NCBI GenBank assembly: GCA_964023205.1
Contig: OZ026843.1
Coordinates: forward strand, 8,665,029 to 8,729,028
DNA: 64,000 bases
Reading direction: 5' to 3'
DNA from: Lutraria lutraria
Lineage: Eukaryota > Mollusca > Bivalvia > Venerida > Mactridae
Made by a program: the position numbers and the translations under genes. The notes beneath the pieces are model-generated. The model saw nothing but the letters and a program-made list of their open reading frames with translations. It did no database searches and was not told the DNA's origin. Below are positions 39,199 through 51,849 of the stretch, piece by piece (positions within the stretch are counted from its first letter, which is position 1; every line of letters starts with the position of its first letter).

Positions 39199-39235
39199 AA
39201 TGCTCTTTAAATATAAGATAGGTAGCTCTGGGATT

Positions 39236-39400
39236 TTTTTGGTTCTTAAAACGTGTGGAAAGGTAAGACAAGCGAGATAGTGGATGTACCATTCCTCGGG
39301 CCTGAAAAAATATAGTGTTGCGGGGAAAAATAGGGAAATTTGGGTAACCAGCAGTAAACATTTTTATGCATAGTCGGGCGGTCAAGCGCAGACATACTTT
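39236..39400 (+). repeat. Interspersed repeat R2, copy 2
   Basis: Shares GAGATAGTGGATGTACCATTCC, GGGCCTGAAAAAATAT and GGGTAACCAGCAGTAAACA-type blocks with 15540-15690. The 85-codon minus-strand frame at 39128-39385 is repeat-derived. Confidence 0.5.
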
Positions 39401-40401
39401 TAGGTAGAAAGATGAACACTAAAACTAATGGAAAATTGATGAGTTAATGCATTAACAACTACAATTAACGTACTTAATTTTGAAAGATGTGGTACCAGTA
39501 GGGATGACAGTCAGGGAACCAGACACTGAAACTAACAACTTAGGTGGCATTCTGACACATTCTATCATATATTCATTCTTTACTGCGGCTGGGGTTGTTT
39601 TTATTCAACCACATTCATATGGACAGACATAGATTTTCTCGTATATGACACCCAATGCATATATTTTGTTCGGCGACACGACACTGTTTGTGCATTTGTT
39701 TAATACGAAATTTTAAACTTTTCATTCATCTGTCGTATAAATCAAACATTAATGTTGTATGTTGTATTATATTGGGGGTGATTTACGAAGTATCCTGTGT
39801 CATGGAAATGAAAAGAATTTTAAATGTGATCCTGAACACACGTACTGTGAACAGCGACCGGGAACAAACTATTCATTTATCAAAAGTTTAATGCTCACAG
39901 ACTAAGAGCAACACTACAATAACCATAGTATAGCATCAATCAACATATAACTGGTTTTTGCATTTACATCGTGAGATGTTGTCGAGCTCCATGGACCGTG
40001 AGGGGTTTCAGGGAAGTAAGATGTTTGTGTCGAGTGGCCTAAATTCAAGTGGTCAAGTTCCTAACAAATTCGTGTCTGTCAATTCACTCAGTATAATCGT
40101 CTAGGTCCCATATTAATGCAGATTGATTAAGCTGAAGATTTTATATATAGGTTTACGTCTATTGCTTTTATCATTTTGACTGAAAGACTTTAGTAGGAAA
40201 ATATCTTATCGTAAACATGATTAAAGTACAATGTAAGACTATTTAATTTACAACTACACCTCAAAAATCGATCAATCTAAACTAATAGCGAAACGTAGTT
40301 CGGTTCTAAATATTGGCAAAAAATAGTTAGCTTATGTATGAACTGCAAAAAAGGGATGTACTAAATATAAGGCCTTATCAACCCATATCCCGGGTTAATA
40401 A
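39401..40401. other. Non-coding stretch with one GC-richer patch
   Basis: At about 39970-40110 a GC-richer patch is open on both strands (42 codons plus strand from ATG at 39976; 48 codons minus strand). It may be a repeat fragment; no splice-supported exon. Confidence 0.4.
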
Positions 40402-40405
40402 CATA

Positions 40406-40500
40406 CAGTAAAACTTCGTTACTACGAACATCGATATCTCGAGCACTAGCCTTATCTCGAGGAGATCTTGAAGTCCCGTAATTGTAATAGATGGGTGGTA
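40406..40500 (+). repeat. One-ended TIR fragment, pogo/Tigger-like
   Basis: TACAGTAAAACTTCGTTACT followed by ACGAACATCGATATCTCGA resembles the terminal consensus CAGTAAAACCTCG known for pogo/Tigger-type elements. No matching right end is present nearby, so this is a truncated copy or a solo end. Confidence 0.4.
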
Positions 40501-41615
40501 ACAATATAGCGAAATAGTCTATCATAGGCCAAAAGACGTGTAGATACGTACATTTTGTATTGTATTTATAGAAAATGATCTTTTCGTTTGACGGAATCTG
40601 ATTCAATAGTATTATCTTTTTTGCAAAAATTTAGCACAAATTTATTTTTTTAAATGTGGAAGAAAATGTATGCTAATATCTATTGCCTTGTAGCTGTGAT
40701 GATATGTGATTGTTATAAGGCACTTCAATCAGTTAATTAATTTCTCATATTAATATTTTCATTCTAGACGTAATTAAAACTCTAAGGAGGTACTCAATGA
40801 CTAGACAATTACAGTCGAGCTAACTTAGACAACCAGTCATGAGTCAAACCACCTGGTATTGTATATTTAACATATTAAAACACACACTTCATTGGAGCTA
40901 ATTAACTTTGATTTACTGTCTGCTTCGTCATTTAGAACTAACACGCGTGACATTTCTATTGTACCTGATTAATTGGACGGGTAACATGGAACATTAATTG
41001 AGCATTAGGACAGGGGATTGTCATTGTAGAGCTTAGATCGTTCTCCAAATTTGAAATAAAACCATCCAATCTATGATCTATTGTACGATTAGCCTAACAG
41101 CTGTTTTGTGCCTTTTGTAAGTTAGTCAAAAGATCATTGTGTACAGCAATTTAACTTACCATGCCCCTTACGTGATAGAAACTTGTAAAAATACGAAAAG
41201 GTTAATGTGGGTAAAGGAAGGGTTATCGGACAAAGCAATAATTAGGATAATTGAACAAACTATTCTGTTCATACACATTCCATAAGAAATTAAAGAATTC
41301 CAACAGAAAAATACGCAATCATAGTAGAAGCATTCAAACCAAACCAAAAAAAATCTTTTCAAACAAAATAATGGCAGTTTGGTTAACCGTTATTCTAACG
41401 AATCGAAGAACGTATTTAACTAATGAAACCCTCATTATGATAAACTATTTTGATTACTTTATCAAATACATCATCCCCTGGGTTAAAATCTCTATCAAAG
41501 CATATCAAATGTTTTGTCAAGTCAATCATTAGCCGCTTCAGGTCTATCAAAATTGAATTAAGTTTTCTACGATTTGTGATTGTAAGTCTCGTAGGCATTA
41601 GTTGGATTCCAAGAT

Positions 41616-41616
<1 letters not shown>
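40501..41616. other. AT-rich stretch without a supported gene
   Basis: A 93-codon plus frame at 41251-41532 and shorter minus frames have no supporting feature. Confidence 0.5.

Positions 41617-41708
<92 letters not shown>
41617..41708 (+). repeat. (GATT)23 microsatellite
   Basis: Twenty-three perfect, uninterrupted GATT units. The absence of interruptions suggests a young and probably polymorphic locus. Confidence 0.99.
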
Positions 41709-41711
<3 letters not shown>

Positions 41712-42864
41712 AAACTTCAATCTAAATCTAATGTTAAAACAGTTCATGATAACACTGCTATGTCGAATATAGCAGTATCACACTTCGTACGTATCAGAAG
41801 AAATCGCTGTTTGAATGGGCTTGTGAGTGTATTTTGCCCTTCGCTATCATAAATTGAGTTGCTAAAATACTAATGTTTTATTACATGAAAGTTATTCTGA
41901 ATTTATTTTTTAGGATTTCATATCACCGTGAGTATCAGCTTAATTAGAGAATGTGCAGTGTTTAGAATTATTGACGTATTATAAAGAATAAAATTGTAGG
42001 TGATAATAAAATTAGAACACGATTGGCTGGTTGATGTAAGCCAAGAACACACTATTTATCGCTTCAATGGTGTACAACAAGATGTCTTTTGTTGTTGCAT
42101 TCGGGTACATCTCATCAATTCACTGAATATCGTAGTAAAATCGTTCCTCAGTGAAAACGTGTATTATTCTCATAAAAACTGAACCTAGCATGAACACGCA
42201 CAGCAACATTGCATTTTCTGAGTTCAGTTTTTAAGCGACACCAGTTTCTAATTATGCGTGGAAGTTAAGTTTAATTAAACAAAAACCTACCATGGTCCCT
42301 TTCTTCCAGTAATTATATGATGCTGGTCATAGCTAAGTAACCTGCGTGCAAATATGACATCTTGAGACGTATTGGTGAACTAGTAACAGTGTGGGGTGGT
42401 GCATTGTCTGAAACGCTAACTTCCAGTATCCGGTCATATTTGCGCGGTGAACGGAATAGTTAAACATAAATTATCGTCAAAGTCTCTCATACTATTAAAA
42501 CTGAACTGAAGGAGCTCATTAATTCTAACTTGTGGGAGTGTGTCATTCACACATCTAGCCACATAAGATGAAGTAAATGGAATTATATATTTATGTAAAC
42601 GACTACTAAAGTAAATGCCACTCACGTAAATGTTTTTAGCTAATTGGTGAAAGAAGCTTTTTTGCGAGTGTCATTTACTGTCTTATTTTAGGTAAAAAAG
42701 TTAGACGTTTTCAAACCTTTACCTTAGGTATAATCGGGACCGTGCCATGTTCGATGTACGGCTAGATTTAAGGTATTTTTTCTTACATGTGTGTATAGTG
42801 TCATGGTAATGTTGAGGATTTGAATCGTTCAGACTTCCTACTAAAAGCTGTGCTAGAAAACAAA
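41709..42864. other. Non-coding stretch left of the assembly gap
   Basis: No supported gene. Frames that run into the gap are artefacts. Confidence 0.5.
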
Positions 42865-43064
42865 NNNNNNNNNNNNNNNNNNNNNNNNNNNNNNNNNNNN
42901 NNNNNNNNNNNNNNNNNNNNNNNNNNNNNNNNNNNNNNNNNNNNNNNNNNNNNNNNNNNNNNNNNNNNNNNNNNNNNNNNNNNNNNNNNNNNNNNNNNNN
43001 NNNNNNNNNNNNNNNNNNNNNNNNNNNNNNNNNNNNNNNNNNNNNNNNNNNNNNNNNNNNNNNN
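42865..43064. other. Assembly gap of exactly 200 N
   Basis: The fixed round length indicates a scaffolding placeholder of unknown true size. Order across it depends on the scaffolding data. Confidence 0.99.
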
Positions 43065-44077
43065 CTCAGCAGTGATCGATCTGTCTCTGAAATACATTTT
43101 TTTTCAAAACTTTTACAATAAATTGTTTGTCATTAAGCTTTCATTAAAATTGATGTCAAAAACAACGTAATTAATTGAAGAAAAACAAACAATTACTTGT
43201 TTGTCCGTTCGTTGAACGTTGTGTTGAAGAGCCGCACAACCAGCTTCGTGCTGTCATAAACTGATAGTAATTCGCATTTATCATCTGTCAACAAGTACTT
43301 TGTACCAATTAAAACATTATAAAAGACAATAAAGATGTAATTAAGGTATATGTAGCTTCATTAGTGACCGTCAACTGTCGGTTACTCTGGACCGGTGTAC
43401 AGTAAAATCTCGTAAAACCGTACCCACTCAAACGTTTCTTGAGTGAATTTTTGTTTATCAAAAAAGCCATAGATAGACATATACAAAAAAAAACGTAACA
43501 TTAATTCACGGCACGACTTACATTTAGCTTTATATAGTTTTGCTTTATCTGCATGGTTTGTGCCAACTCGGCCAGTACAACATTTAATGTACCTGCCAAT
43601 CTTTGTAATCAGAGAAATGATGTGTTTTGCTTATTTTTTGATCTGTTATCCTTCATTTAATCAGGAAGTCAAAGTTGCAGACAATCCTTGATAAAATCAT
43701 TAAAACAACACTTCTTTCTACCCGACCAATATTTCAGAGTAGCCAAGAAATTGCGTTTTCCCATGGCGTACGTGTCCTAGTGTTTTTTCTACGGATAAAA
43801 ATAAATGTTTCACAAGAAGAGTGAATATACTTTGATGGAAACGCAATAAATAAGCAAGAATGATGTATAGCAGAAAATCTTCGGTCATTCATATTTTTTT
43901 CGATATCTTAGAGACGCTTTTTATCATAATTCTTTCGATGAAAATCGCGTCTGTATGTTATATTTAACCCTTTTTATTGCGGCAACATCTAGACAAGACA
44001 TTGTTATACTCTGATAGTACAGTAGTTAGATAAGTCGTAGCAAGCGCCTACATAACTCTGTCAGAATACAACGAATA
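43065..44077. other. Non-coding stretch right of the gap
   Basis: Contains a one-ended pogo/Tigger-like terminus at about 43399-43445 (TACAGTAAAATCTCGTAAAA, then CCGTACCCACTC). No exon supported. Confidence 0.45.
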
Positions 44078-44302
44078 TTACTTGATAATGAGCGACACAA
44101 TTAATGAAAACACACGTGTTTTTGCTTTGTACTCGTCAGGAATTGTTTTCTTTTCGAATAACTTATTCTCATCAATCACCGTGTAGTCTGGCTCTAACGT
44201 TTTCATTGCGCTAATTGTACGATTTATGTAAAACTCGTTACACAGTCCATCAGAACGAAAAATGGCTGATGGCACGATCTCTGACGCTGTAGTTCCAGAC
44301 AT
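44078..44302 (-). CDS. Candidate first exon, possible membrane-protein N-terminus
   Basis: A 74-codon minus-strand frame starting at 44302 with ATG in a favourable context (A at -3). The predicted N-terminus is polar, has one N-glycosylation sequon (INRTI) and a single early Cys. It then turns charged (FEKKTIPDEYKAKTR) and ends in the hydrophobic VFSLIVSLII. A splice donor CAA|GTAATA overlaps the stop, so the hydrophobic segment could continue into another exon. That order suits a receptor ectodomain leading into a first transmembrane helix, for example a class A GPCR, but I recognise no family. It could equally be chance. Confidence 0.25.
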   Translation of the reverse strand: MSGTTASEIVPSAIFRSDGLCNEFYINRTISAMKTLEPDYTVIDENKLFEKKTIPDEYKAKTRVFSLIVSLIIK

Positions 44303-45542
44303 GTTATGGTGTCAATAATCAAGACTGGCTTATTATGACTTTTTATTGCTTACACTCCCACATAGATCGCTGATTGTGCTAATAGGTAATCAAACATCCC
44401 AATGGGTTCTAAGAACTTCAGTTCAGATAATCTTGTACGGCGATATTTACATCATGAACCTAGATCCGTGAAATTCGGGATCATTTTATAAGAGCGAGTA
44501 ATATGTTTGGAATAATTTAAGTATCCGACTGACGCCATATTCCTAAACAGTTTTGGCATATTTCGTCGACGCGTATTTACTGTATGCAAATTTATCATTT
44601 ACAGCATTGAAGTGTACTTAATCAAAATGAAGTTTATGAACTACGACTTTGTTTCTTCTACTACTATTGAACTTGTCAAGCACCGACTCTGCCAAATTTC
44701 GATGAATGAACGTTGTCTATAAACAAATCTGCGTTCTTATAATGAATATCGAAAGGAGTTCAACGGTTTTTTATCAACTTTATACCCAATGTCCCAATTC
44801 CCACACGATTTTTTTTGCAGACAACAAGACATCTTGTTAGATAGACGAAGATTTATTCTACAAGCATGTTTGTATACAAGATTATACAAGATAAGTTGAG
44901 ATTATATGAAGACGTCAAGTCATACGTTAGAATCATAACAAATGGTCCATTAATCTACGTTACCGTAATTATCCGGACCGTATAACCGGAATGTAGCACC
45001 TGCTCTACAGACAACTTTCAAACAAACCAATGTTTCTTACAGTCAAACAATCTCGAAAAATCTATTATTTATGTTAAACATAGGAAAATGGTAGAAGCTT
45101 GCTTTAAGTCTGGACGAAAACTTATCTAACGGATGCATTAACAAACGTGATCAACCACATTCACTAGTCATGCTTTGTCTAGCGAAAAACATTATTGATT
45201 AATTGGAGATCGACGTAATTTTCGATTATTTTCTCGCCAGGTGTAATATTTTCGCGCACAACAACCCTTTTGGCGTGTTAATAAACAGTTTACATTTGCA
45301 ATGTGTTAGAAACTCGTGAAAAATGACAAATTCGTCAGAGAAACGGTTTGGGAAATGCGCACATAAAATACTACTTGATGGATATGTGGCAGTAATAAAA
45401 TCAACAAGAAAGTATTAAGTCTTATGTGAAATATTTAATCAGTTACTCATATAACATTTACACTAGCTTACATTTGGTCTCAATCTGAACGTCTAGCCTT
45501 TACGGTTCATTTATTGCTTAATGCATTTGTTTTATTGCAAAT
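44303..45542. other. AT-rich stretch without a supported gene
   Basis: Nothing recognised. Confidence 0.5.
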
Positions 45543-45715
45543 ATAGCCGAACCTGTGTCAGTGGTCACCACCGAATAAATGCCACCCTATCAATAAAGAT
45601 GATTCTTTTAAAATCCGACATTGACTATTTAGAACAAAATGACCTCCGAATAAAAACCACCTGTCAAAAGCCACATTATGTCTTTCCCAACGGTTGCCTT
45701 TGTTTGTGGGTTTGC
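45543..45715. mobile_element. MITE family M1, copy D
   Basis: In the orientation opposite to copy C: TAGCCGAACCTGTGTCAGTG, CACCACCGAATAAATGCCACC, CCACCTGTCAAAAGCCACAT and TCTTTCCCAACGGTTGCCTT. Open frames on both strands here (68 and 87 codons) are element-derived. Confidence 0.7.
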
Positions 45716-46325
45716 AAACCATATAACATGCTTTCAACATTCGTGCTGAGCACTTCGGATTCATTGATTTACAATGAATTATAGCAATTATATATTTATC
45801 TTGATACTAGAGAAAAAAATATAGAAACTTTGATTGTTGTTTGTGCAAAAAACAATTTCATGGCAATCCGCAAACTTGAGTATTTTGTGAAACGTTCAAC
45901 TTACTTGGATATAAATACATAATACTCGAGTAGCCGTACAGTTGCAATGGTTCTTGTGTGAAAGTTAGCAGAATAGATTTAGCCGAAGCCAGCTTAAGCG
46001 ATCCATTTTAACATCTGTAATTTCTTAAGTCGTAATAAACGCAACATGCAAAATGTTGGCCAGTCGACGAATTGATGGATATAAAAATGAAAAATGTTTC
46101 GAATATTATTGTCAGTATTTTGACGTTTTAATTACAATTTTATGTCGAACACTTCAGCTGCGGTATTTTCAGTTTAATTGTTCTGAAAACCGAAACACGA
46201 TACTGTACAGACATATTTTCTGCGGTACGTAATATACGATGTGTTACAGCATAATTCAGTCCTGTTTTACCCAAATCAAGATCAAACCCATAGCAACCAA
46301 TCGAGAAGCTAAAAACAGAAATGTA

Positions 46326-46477
46326 ACTGATTTTGCTAAGACAAGAAAATAAGGGTGTACCGCATCAAAATTCATGCGCGTCGAGCGAGTGACGGCAATG
46401 GAAAGCTGAACTATCGTCTCGACGCGCATGAATTTTGATGCGGTATACTCTTATTTTCTTGTCTTATCAAAATCAGT
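46326..46477. mobile_element. 152-bp long-stem foldback element
   Basis: Two 60-bp arms, 46326-46385 and 46418-46477, are inverted copies differing at only 3 positions, around a 32-nt loop. The outer end is ACTGATTTTG; the inner end of each arm is CpG-rich (GCATGCGCGTCGAG region). No clear target duplication is visible. The high arm identity suggests recent insertion or maintained pairing. Confidence 0.85.
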
Positions 46478-49400
46478 CGCTTAATTTTGCCTGTTTGAAG
46501 TGACTTAGTCATGTTTTTAACTAAACCCTTAGGACACTAAAATTTAATTAGATTGAATAGCTAATTAACTTAATTTATTGCACTCAAATTTGTCAAACAC
46601 TGAACTTTGGTTTGAATTGAACGGCGGTGAAAGATGATTGTATTGAAAGAATTATGATTTTGTATGATAAGTGCATCCTAAGATGCTATTCTTATCGTTA
46701 TCACTGTCTTTTCATGAGCGAATACATTTTACTGCCATACCTTAATGGCAACTGAAGAGGAACGGTAATCTTTGACAGTGAATAATATACTGACCAAAGA
46801 GCACATATATCTATTTTGTTCTGACACGATAATTTCTGTCAAATATTTCAGATAATGCCGCCATCATCCAATCAAAGCATGGCGAAATGTCTAATTTGTA
46901 ATGTTATTTATGATACCTTTATAATAGGTCTGTTATAATAACTGTGGAACATTTTCCCTCCTTTATCTTGATATATCTATTTCAAAAAATATTTTATTTT
47001 ATTCGAGTTCTATATAACATTATGACATTACGGAACTGAGTGCGTTGTGTATCATCCTCCAATCATCGCCAAAGAGCAAATACTATTAGACGATTTCTTT
47101 TAATCAAATGAAACATTTCTTATCGTCGTATACTATACAATAAATATTACTATTAACTTTTTGTTGAAATAGAAATCCTTTTCTTGGCGTCTATTGAGCA
47201 GCAGATACGAGCATATAGGTTCTAAGAGCGTTTGATGAAACCCCGAGAGATGGCGCACCGAACCTATGCTAATACTGGCGCCATAAAATTGATATCAGAT
47301 GAAATGCTCGGATATTTACACGTGCCTCAACGTGTTTAATGCCTGCATGAAGTGAGTACGTGTGCTTATCAATATAATTACCCATATAAATTAATTTCTG
47401 TACAGTTCTGTCTCGATGCTTGCGCAGATATACGTTCATACGAAGTCACGCTAAAAGTTCCTGTAATAAAAGCACAGCGGTAAGGCAAGGAGAAGGTACG
47501 AACTTAGTTTTTGTCATCTGCAGCTACGTTATTTATTTTGATCAAGTAACTGTATATTGACTGTTTTATTGCAAAACTCACTAATTATGTATCAAAAGGA
47601 CAGGCTCTCATATACATGTATATACACAAATGTATTAAGAAGTTATTTCTATATTTACAAGAAATTATCCTCTACATTCATAAACAAAGTATGACATTCC
47701 TAACCGTCTAAACGATCTTAAACGAGCACTAATTGACAAAATCTCTGATCGTGAATCAAACAGTTTTTTTTTTGGAAATTGAAAAAAAAGTTCAATAGTT
47801 GTATACCAAGGCTTTAGATCAATGGACATTTAGAACTATTATTTAATATATAGCATTTAGTATTACTTAAGGTTTTATACCACACGGATGGACTTTGATG
47901 TTCTTGAATGAGCAACGAATAAAGACGTACGGCGACAGACTTACATTTAATGGAAGATACAAACTTTAATTGCGTTTTTATTAATAAAAATTACACTGTA
48001 GGTGATAAAAATTTAATTAGCCGTAATCAACGTAATCATTATTGTGACCGTGGGAGGCATAGCATTAGATGTATTTTATGAGTAAATGTGTCGGTTCGTG
48101 GGTAATTCTTCCAAATTAGAATGACAAGGTAATATCTAACATTCTGATGGTTTTATTGTAATGTATTGACAGCAAATGCCGAAATATTCTATCAATAAAA
48201 AAGCTAGATGTATTTTTCTATCGGAAAAGGGATATTCGCGGATTTTTACCATATCATTGTGTTTTCCCCCCGAAGATTATGTTTTTATGCCTTCTACAAC
48301 ATAAAAATAAGAAGAAGAAAACGAAACGAAAGTCATTATTAATTTAATCATAAACCCGGTTTTAACAGAATTCCATGGCGTACTACTTATTGAATTTTAT
48401 CTGATTTATCGAGTCTTTCTCCCCCACCACCACCTTATTGTCCTTTAGTGAAATATATATCCATCAGATTTGAACAAACGAAGATGAAGAGGTCGGACTC
48501 ATCAGGACCGTCCGTTCGACCGTTCACCTCTTTTGGCATAATTCTAAACCAGAAGCGTGAATCATTTTTCATGGTATTACATTGTGACAGACCAAGTTAA
48601 TTATAATGTTTATGATTCTTATACAAATTTGATAGAGTGTGTAATATACGGAATGTCATGTGAGCATCTGACAAGTTGAATAATCTCTAAATCATTCAAA
48701 ATACGTCGTTGTTTAATAAACCCTTTATACCATAATCATTAAATAGAAGTTTGTAAACTACTAGTATATCGCTCGTTATAAACATTTTGATAAAATCTAC
48801 TTTTCTATTAACCCAAATATGTCATGCAAATTGTATTTGACGAAGATTCATGTATTATTAAGTCCCTGTTTCTATATCAATGTAAAAAGATGAAATCTTT
48901 ATGATAAACAATAGAACATCTTTTGTAATTGATCTGGTAATTAAAGAGGTTTTGGGAGCCTGTTTGTATACCTTTCAGAAACGTGACATGTACACCTTTT
49001 ATTAAGATTTAAGCGATATTTTCATTCAAGTTTCAACGTCATTTGTTAATATAACATACAATAAACTGCTGCATAATTCATCTTGTACCATTCGATTACA
49101 TCTTGCTCTATTAGAATACAAATGTAGCTTAAAAACTTTCCTCTGGTATAGAAGGATCGCTGTATAAATAGTATTTCGTATATAAAATACTCCAGCAGCA
49201 TGGGCTATCTATGGATTTTTATGATAAATGTACGGAAGGAATCCCCGACGAAGCGGACAATAAAGATAACGTTTATAAGGTTTTAATTTTACTCATGTCA
49301 TCCTTGATGAAGGTAAATCCATATTACAAACGATAAAAGAGATTTCAGTTGAGGAATTTGCATTCTCTTAATTTGTTATACAATACAATGCCTGTCCACC

Positions 49401-51234
49401 CAGATTTTGCCATTTTTCAAAGAATTCACTCGTAAACATTTGTGAATTTCAAACATGTTCACGTGCGTAAAAGCATGAAACTTGAAGGTTTTCAAATGTA
49501 ACAACTGATTGAGACCTTCTCTACTGCTTTTCTGAACTACTCTTGAAAAATAACAAGTAATAATGAATACAATTTACTAGATAATATCTTCACATCATCG
49601 TCAACTGCTACACCTTTAATGGTTTTCAATTTTGAAGAGTCATTGCGGGAGGGTTACTCTATTGAAAGGATTTGTTTATTGTGGTTTAAGAGGACTTTAA
49701 GAGAATTCAGGGGAGCAATCGATTAAGTATTAAACTATAGACGTAAACTGTAAGAGGGCTAATCGAGTGTCTATATATGTTTGCTTTTCAAATTTGATAA
49801 AAAACAGAGTTAAACTAAAAGATTACTAAACGTATTCACCATTATTGTACAATGGATAGGTAACTAATTGAACATAAGATTCTGTGGATAATTTCAAAAA
49901 TCATTAAAGACTGGGTGCAAACTTTGAACCGCATATTTTGACTCAATATAAATTTACGTTCCATTTCTTTATCTTTCCTTATTTGCACATACTTTGAGTT
50001 CAACGTAAAATCTAGTATTGTTTGTATCAGAAAATAAATACGTGTAAGTTTATGTACGTAATCCTGTACCGAATACTTTAAATTCTTAAGCTTATCGACA
50101 ATTGTATGGGAAAAAATGTTGAGCCAAAAAATGCCCGAAAATAGAAACTGATTTGTTTTGCTAACTAAGACTTTATATGATCTAAATTTGTTAACACTGA
50201 GTAATAGCATTATTATTCACGGTCAACGACTTAAGGCTAGCCATTTAGGTCGTAATAAAATGTAGATTAATCATCAAATTCTACTTTTTTATTATTCATT
50301 ATTATATAGTTACATGTTGTTAGGTTTAAATAAACCAGACTCGTTAATATTATGATACAAATACATGGTAGTTATTCAGCAATATTTAAGCAAATACCTG
50401 GGCTTCTTTCAAGAGTCGTTTTTTTTATCATTTTACGTTTTCGTCGCATCTCGCTTCCGGCAAGCGGACATTTTTCAGTATATCTATTTTATTTACATGT
50501 AAACCGACTCGATAATGTATTTGTTGAAATTGTTTTTTTTTCATGACAAGCTTTTAAAACACACACATATGATAGCGTTCTTGATACGAATTTGAGGTTG
50601 AATTTTAAAAGGCAAACTTAAGTGTGGTAATTTTATGAAATATGATGTATACGTCTTCAGTAGTTAAGTTTAAAATCATATTTAATCATCTTTAAGGAGA
50701 TAAAAAAACGTATGTCGCTTACAGTACTCAAATGATAAAATTAGTGTCCTTAATGATGACAGCATAGTAAAGTTTAAAATTGTCACGATATTAACACAAC
50801 ATTCAAGGGAAGAAGTCCTAGTGTTTGTATTAAAACTTGGTAATCAATCTTATATGCATGTAGGTAAAACTTGTACGTACGTAATAAAATCCTTCTTTCG
50901 ACGTACATTTTGTTTTAGTCATACCGCGGGTGATAGCTAAACACCAGTAAGTTGTTTATACCGTACAGATAATCTTACCTGAATTAATTGATTTAAATTC
51001 TTTTTATCTTGTGTTTATATTTCGCCTGGATACAGCCACAATGACGTTATTCATTAATTACTGGGTATATCTAGAGTTTTTGAATCAAGGGAACTTGATG
51101 AATGATCGATGAGCAATCACTTCTCCCTCACTTCACCACTAGCCCTACACATGACTGCTTTCAACAAGTTGTCTCAAATGACTGTGACGACCATACCATT
51201 GCTCTGAACACAAACTTGTATTTACAGTAAAACG
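46478..51234. other. Long gene-poor stretch
   Basis: No supported gene. The longest frame of the window (122 codons, minus, 49842-50210) lies here; it is Phe/Ile/Leu/Lys-rich with no motif. A 53-nt segment at 47299-47351 is flanked by splice-like signals and encodes a short Cys-containing peptide. AGATGGCGC at 47257-47265 resembles the invertebrate CTCF core. Confidence 0.45.
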
Positions 51235-51373
51235 TCCTATCTGACACAACAGCGGTCTTAAGGTGAATGGACTCATTTTCCAGTTAAAATAGAGGAGAAA
51301 TGTGCAGAAAAGTAACTTATTTCATAATAAGTTGGTCATAATAATAATGCAGTCTTTGGGTGAGGCTTTACTG
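51235..51373. mobile_element. Short TIR element, pogo/Tigger-like ends
   Basis: Ends CAGTAAAACGTC and its imperfect inverse GAGGCTTTACTG enclose about 139 bp without coding capacity. Confidence 0.4.
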
Positions 51374-51849
51374 TGCCTACTAACAAACTTTTGATTCTGA
51401 GTAATTTACACGAATACCTTTTTTTCTGCAAATAAAAAAGTTGTATAGTTAGTTTTTGCTTCTAATAAAAGATTGACAATGTCCCTCTATATTATAACTA
51501 ATTATCACGGCATTGTAACGCAACACCATCTGTATTGTGAATAAATGAAAAAACTGGAAGATAAATGAAGACAATTTAGCTGCAGACATTTATGAAACTC
51601 GAACTGTTATTGTGTAAGTATATAGTCTCCCCACAATAATGTGTCTGTATTATTATGGTGCGTACCATGCACAGTAAACTGTATAATAACGCTGTCTACA
51701 TAACGCAGATTGCCTTTTAAGTGTGTCGGATGGATGTCATCTAATCTTTAATCTTCTTTTTGAATTTTACTGCCATTACTGAGCATCATAAAACTGAAAT
51801 TTGGTGTAACATAAGCTTCATTTGCCGGTATTAATGAAAAAATTCGCAG

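Noticed and set aside
42801..43170. Frames of 98 and 116 codons
   Set aside because: They run through the 200-N assembly gap and consist mostly of unknown residues.
49842..50210. Longest open frame in the window, 122 codons, minus strand
   Set aside because: Composition is that of AT-rich noise (Phe, Ile, Leu, Lys, Asn), with no domain, signal peptide or splice context; several frames of about this size are near the upper end of chance for this base composition.
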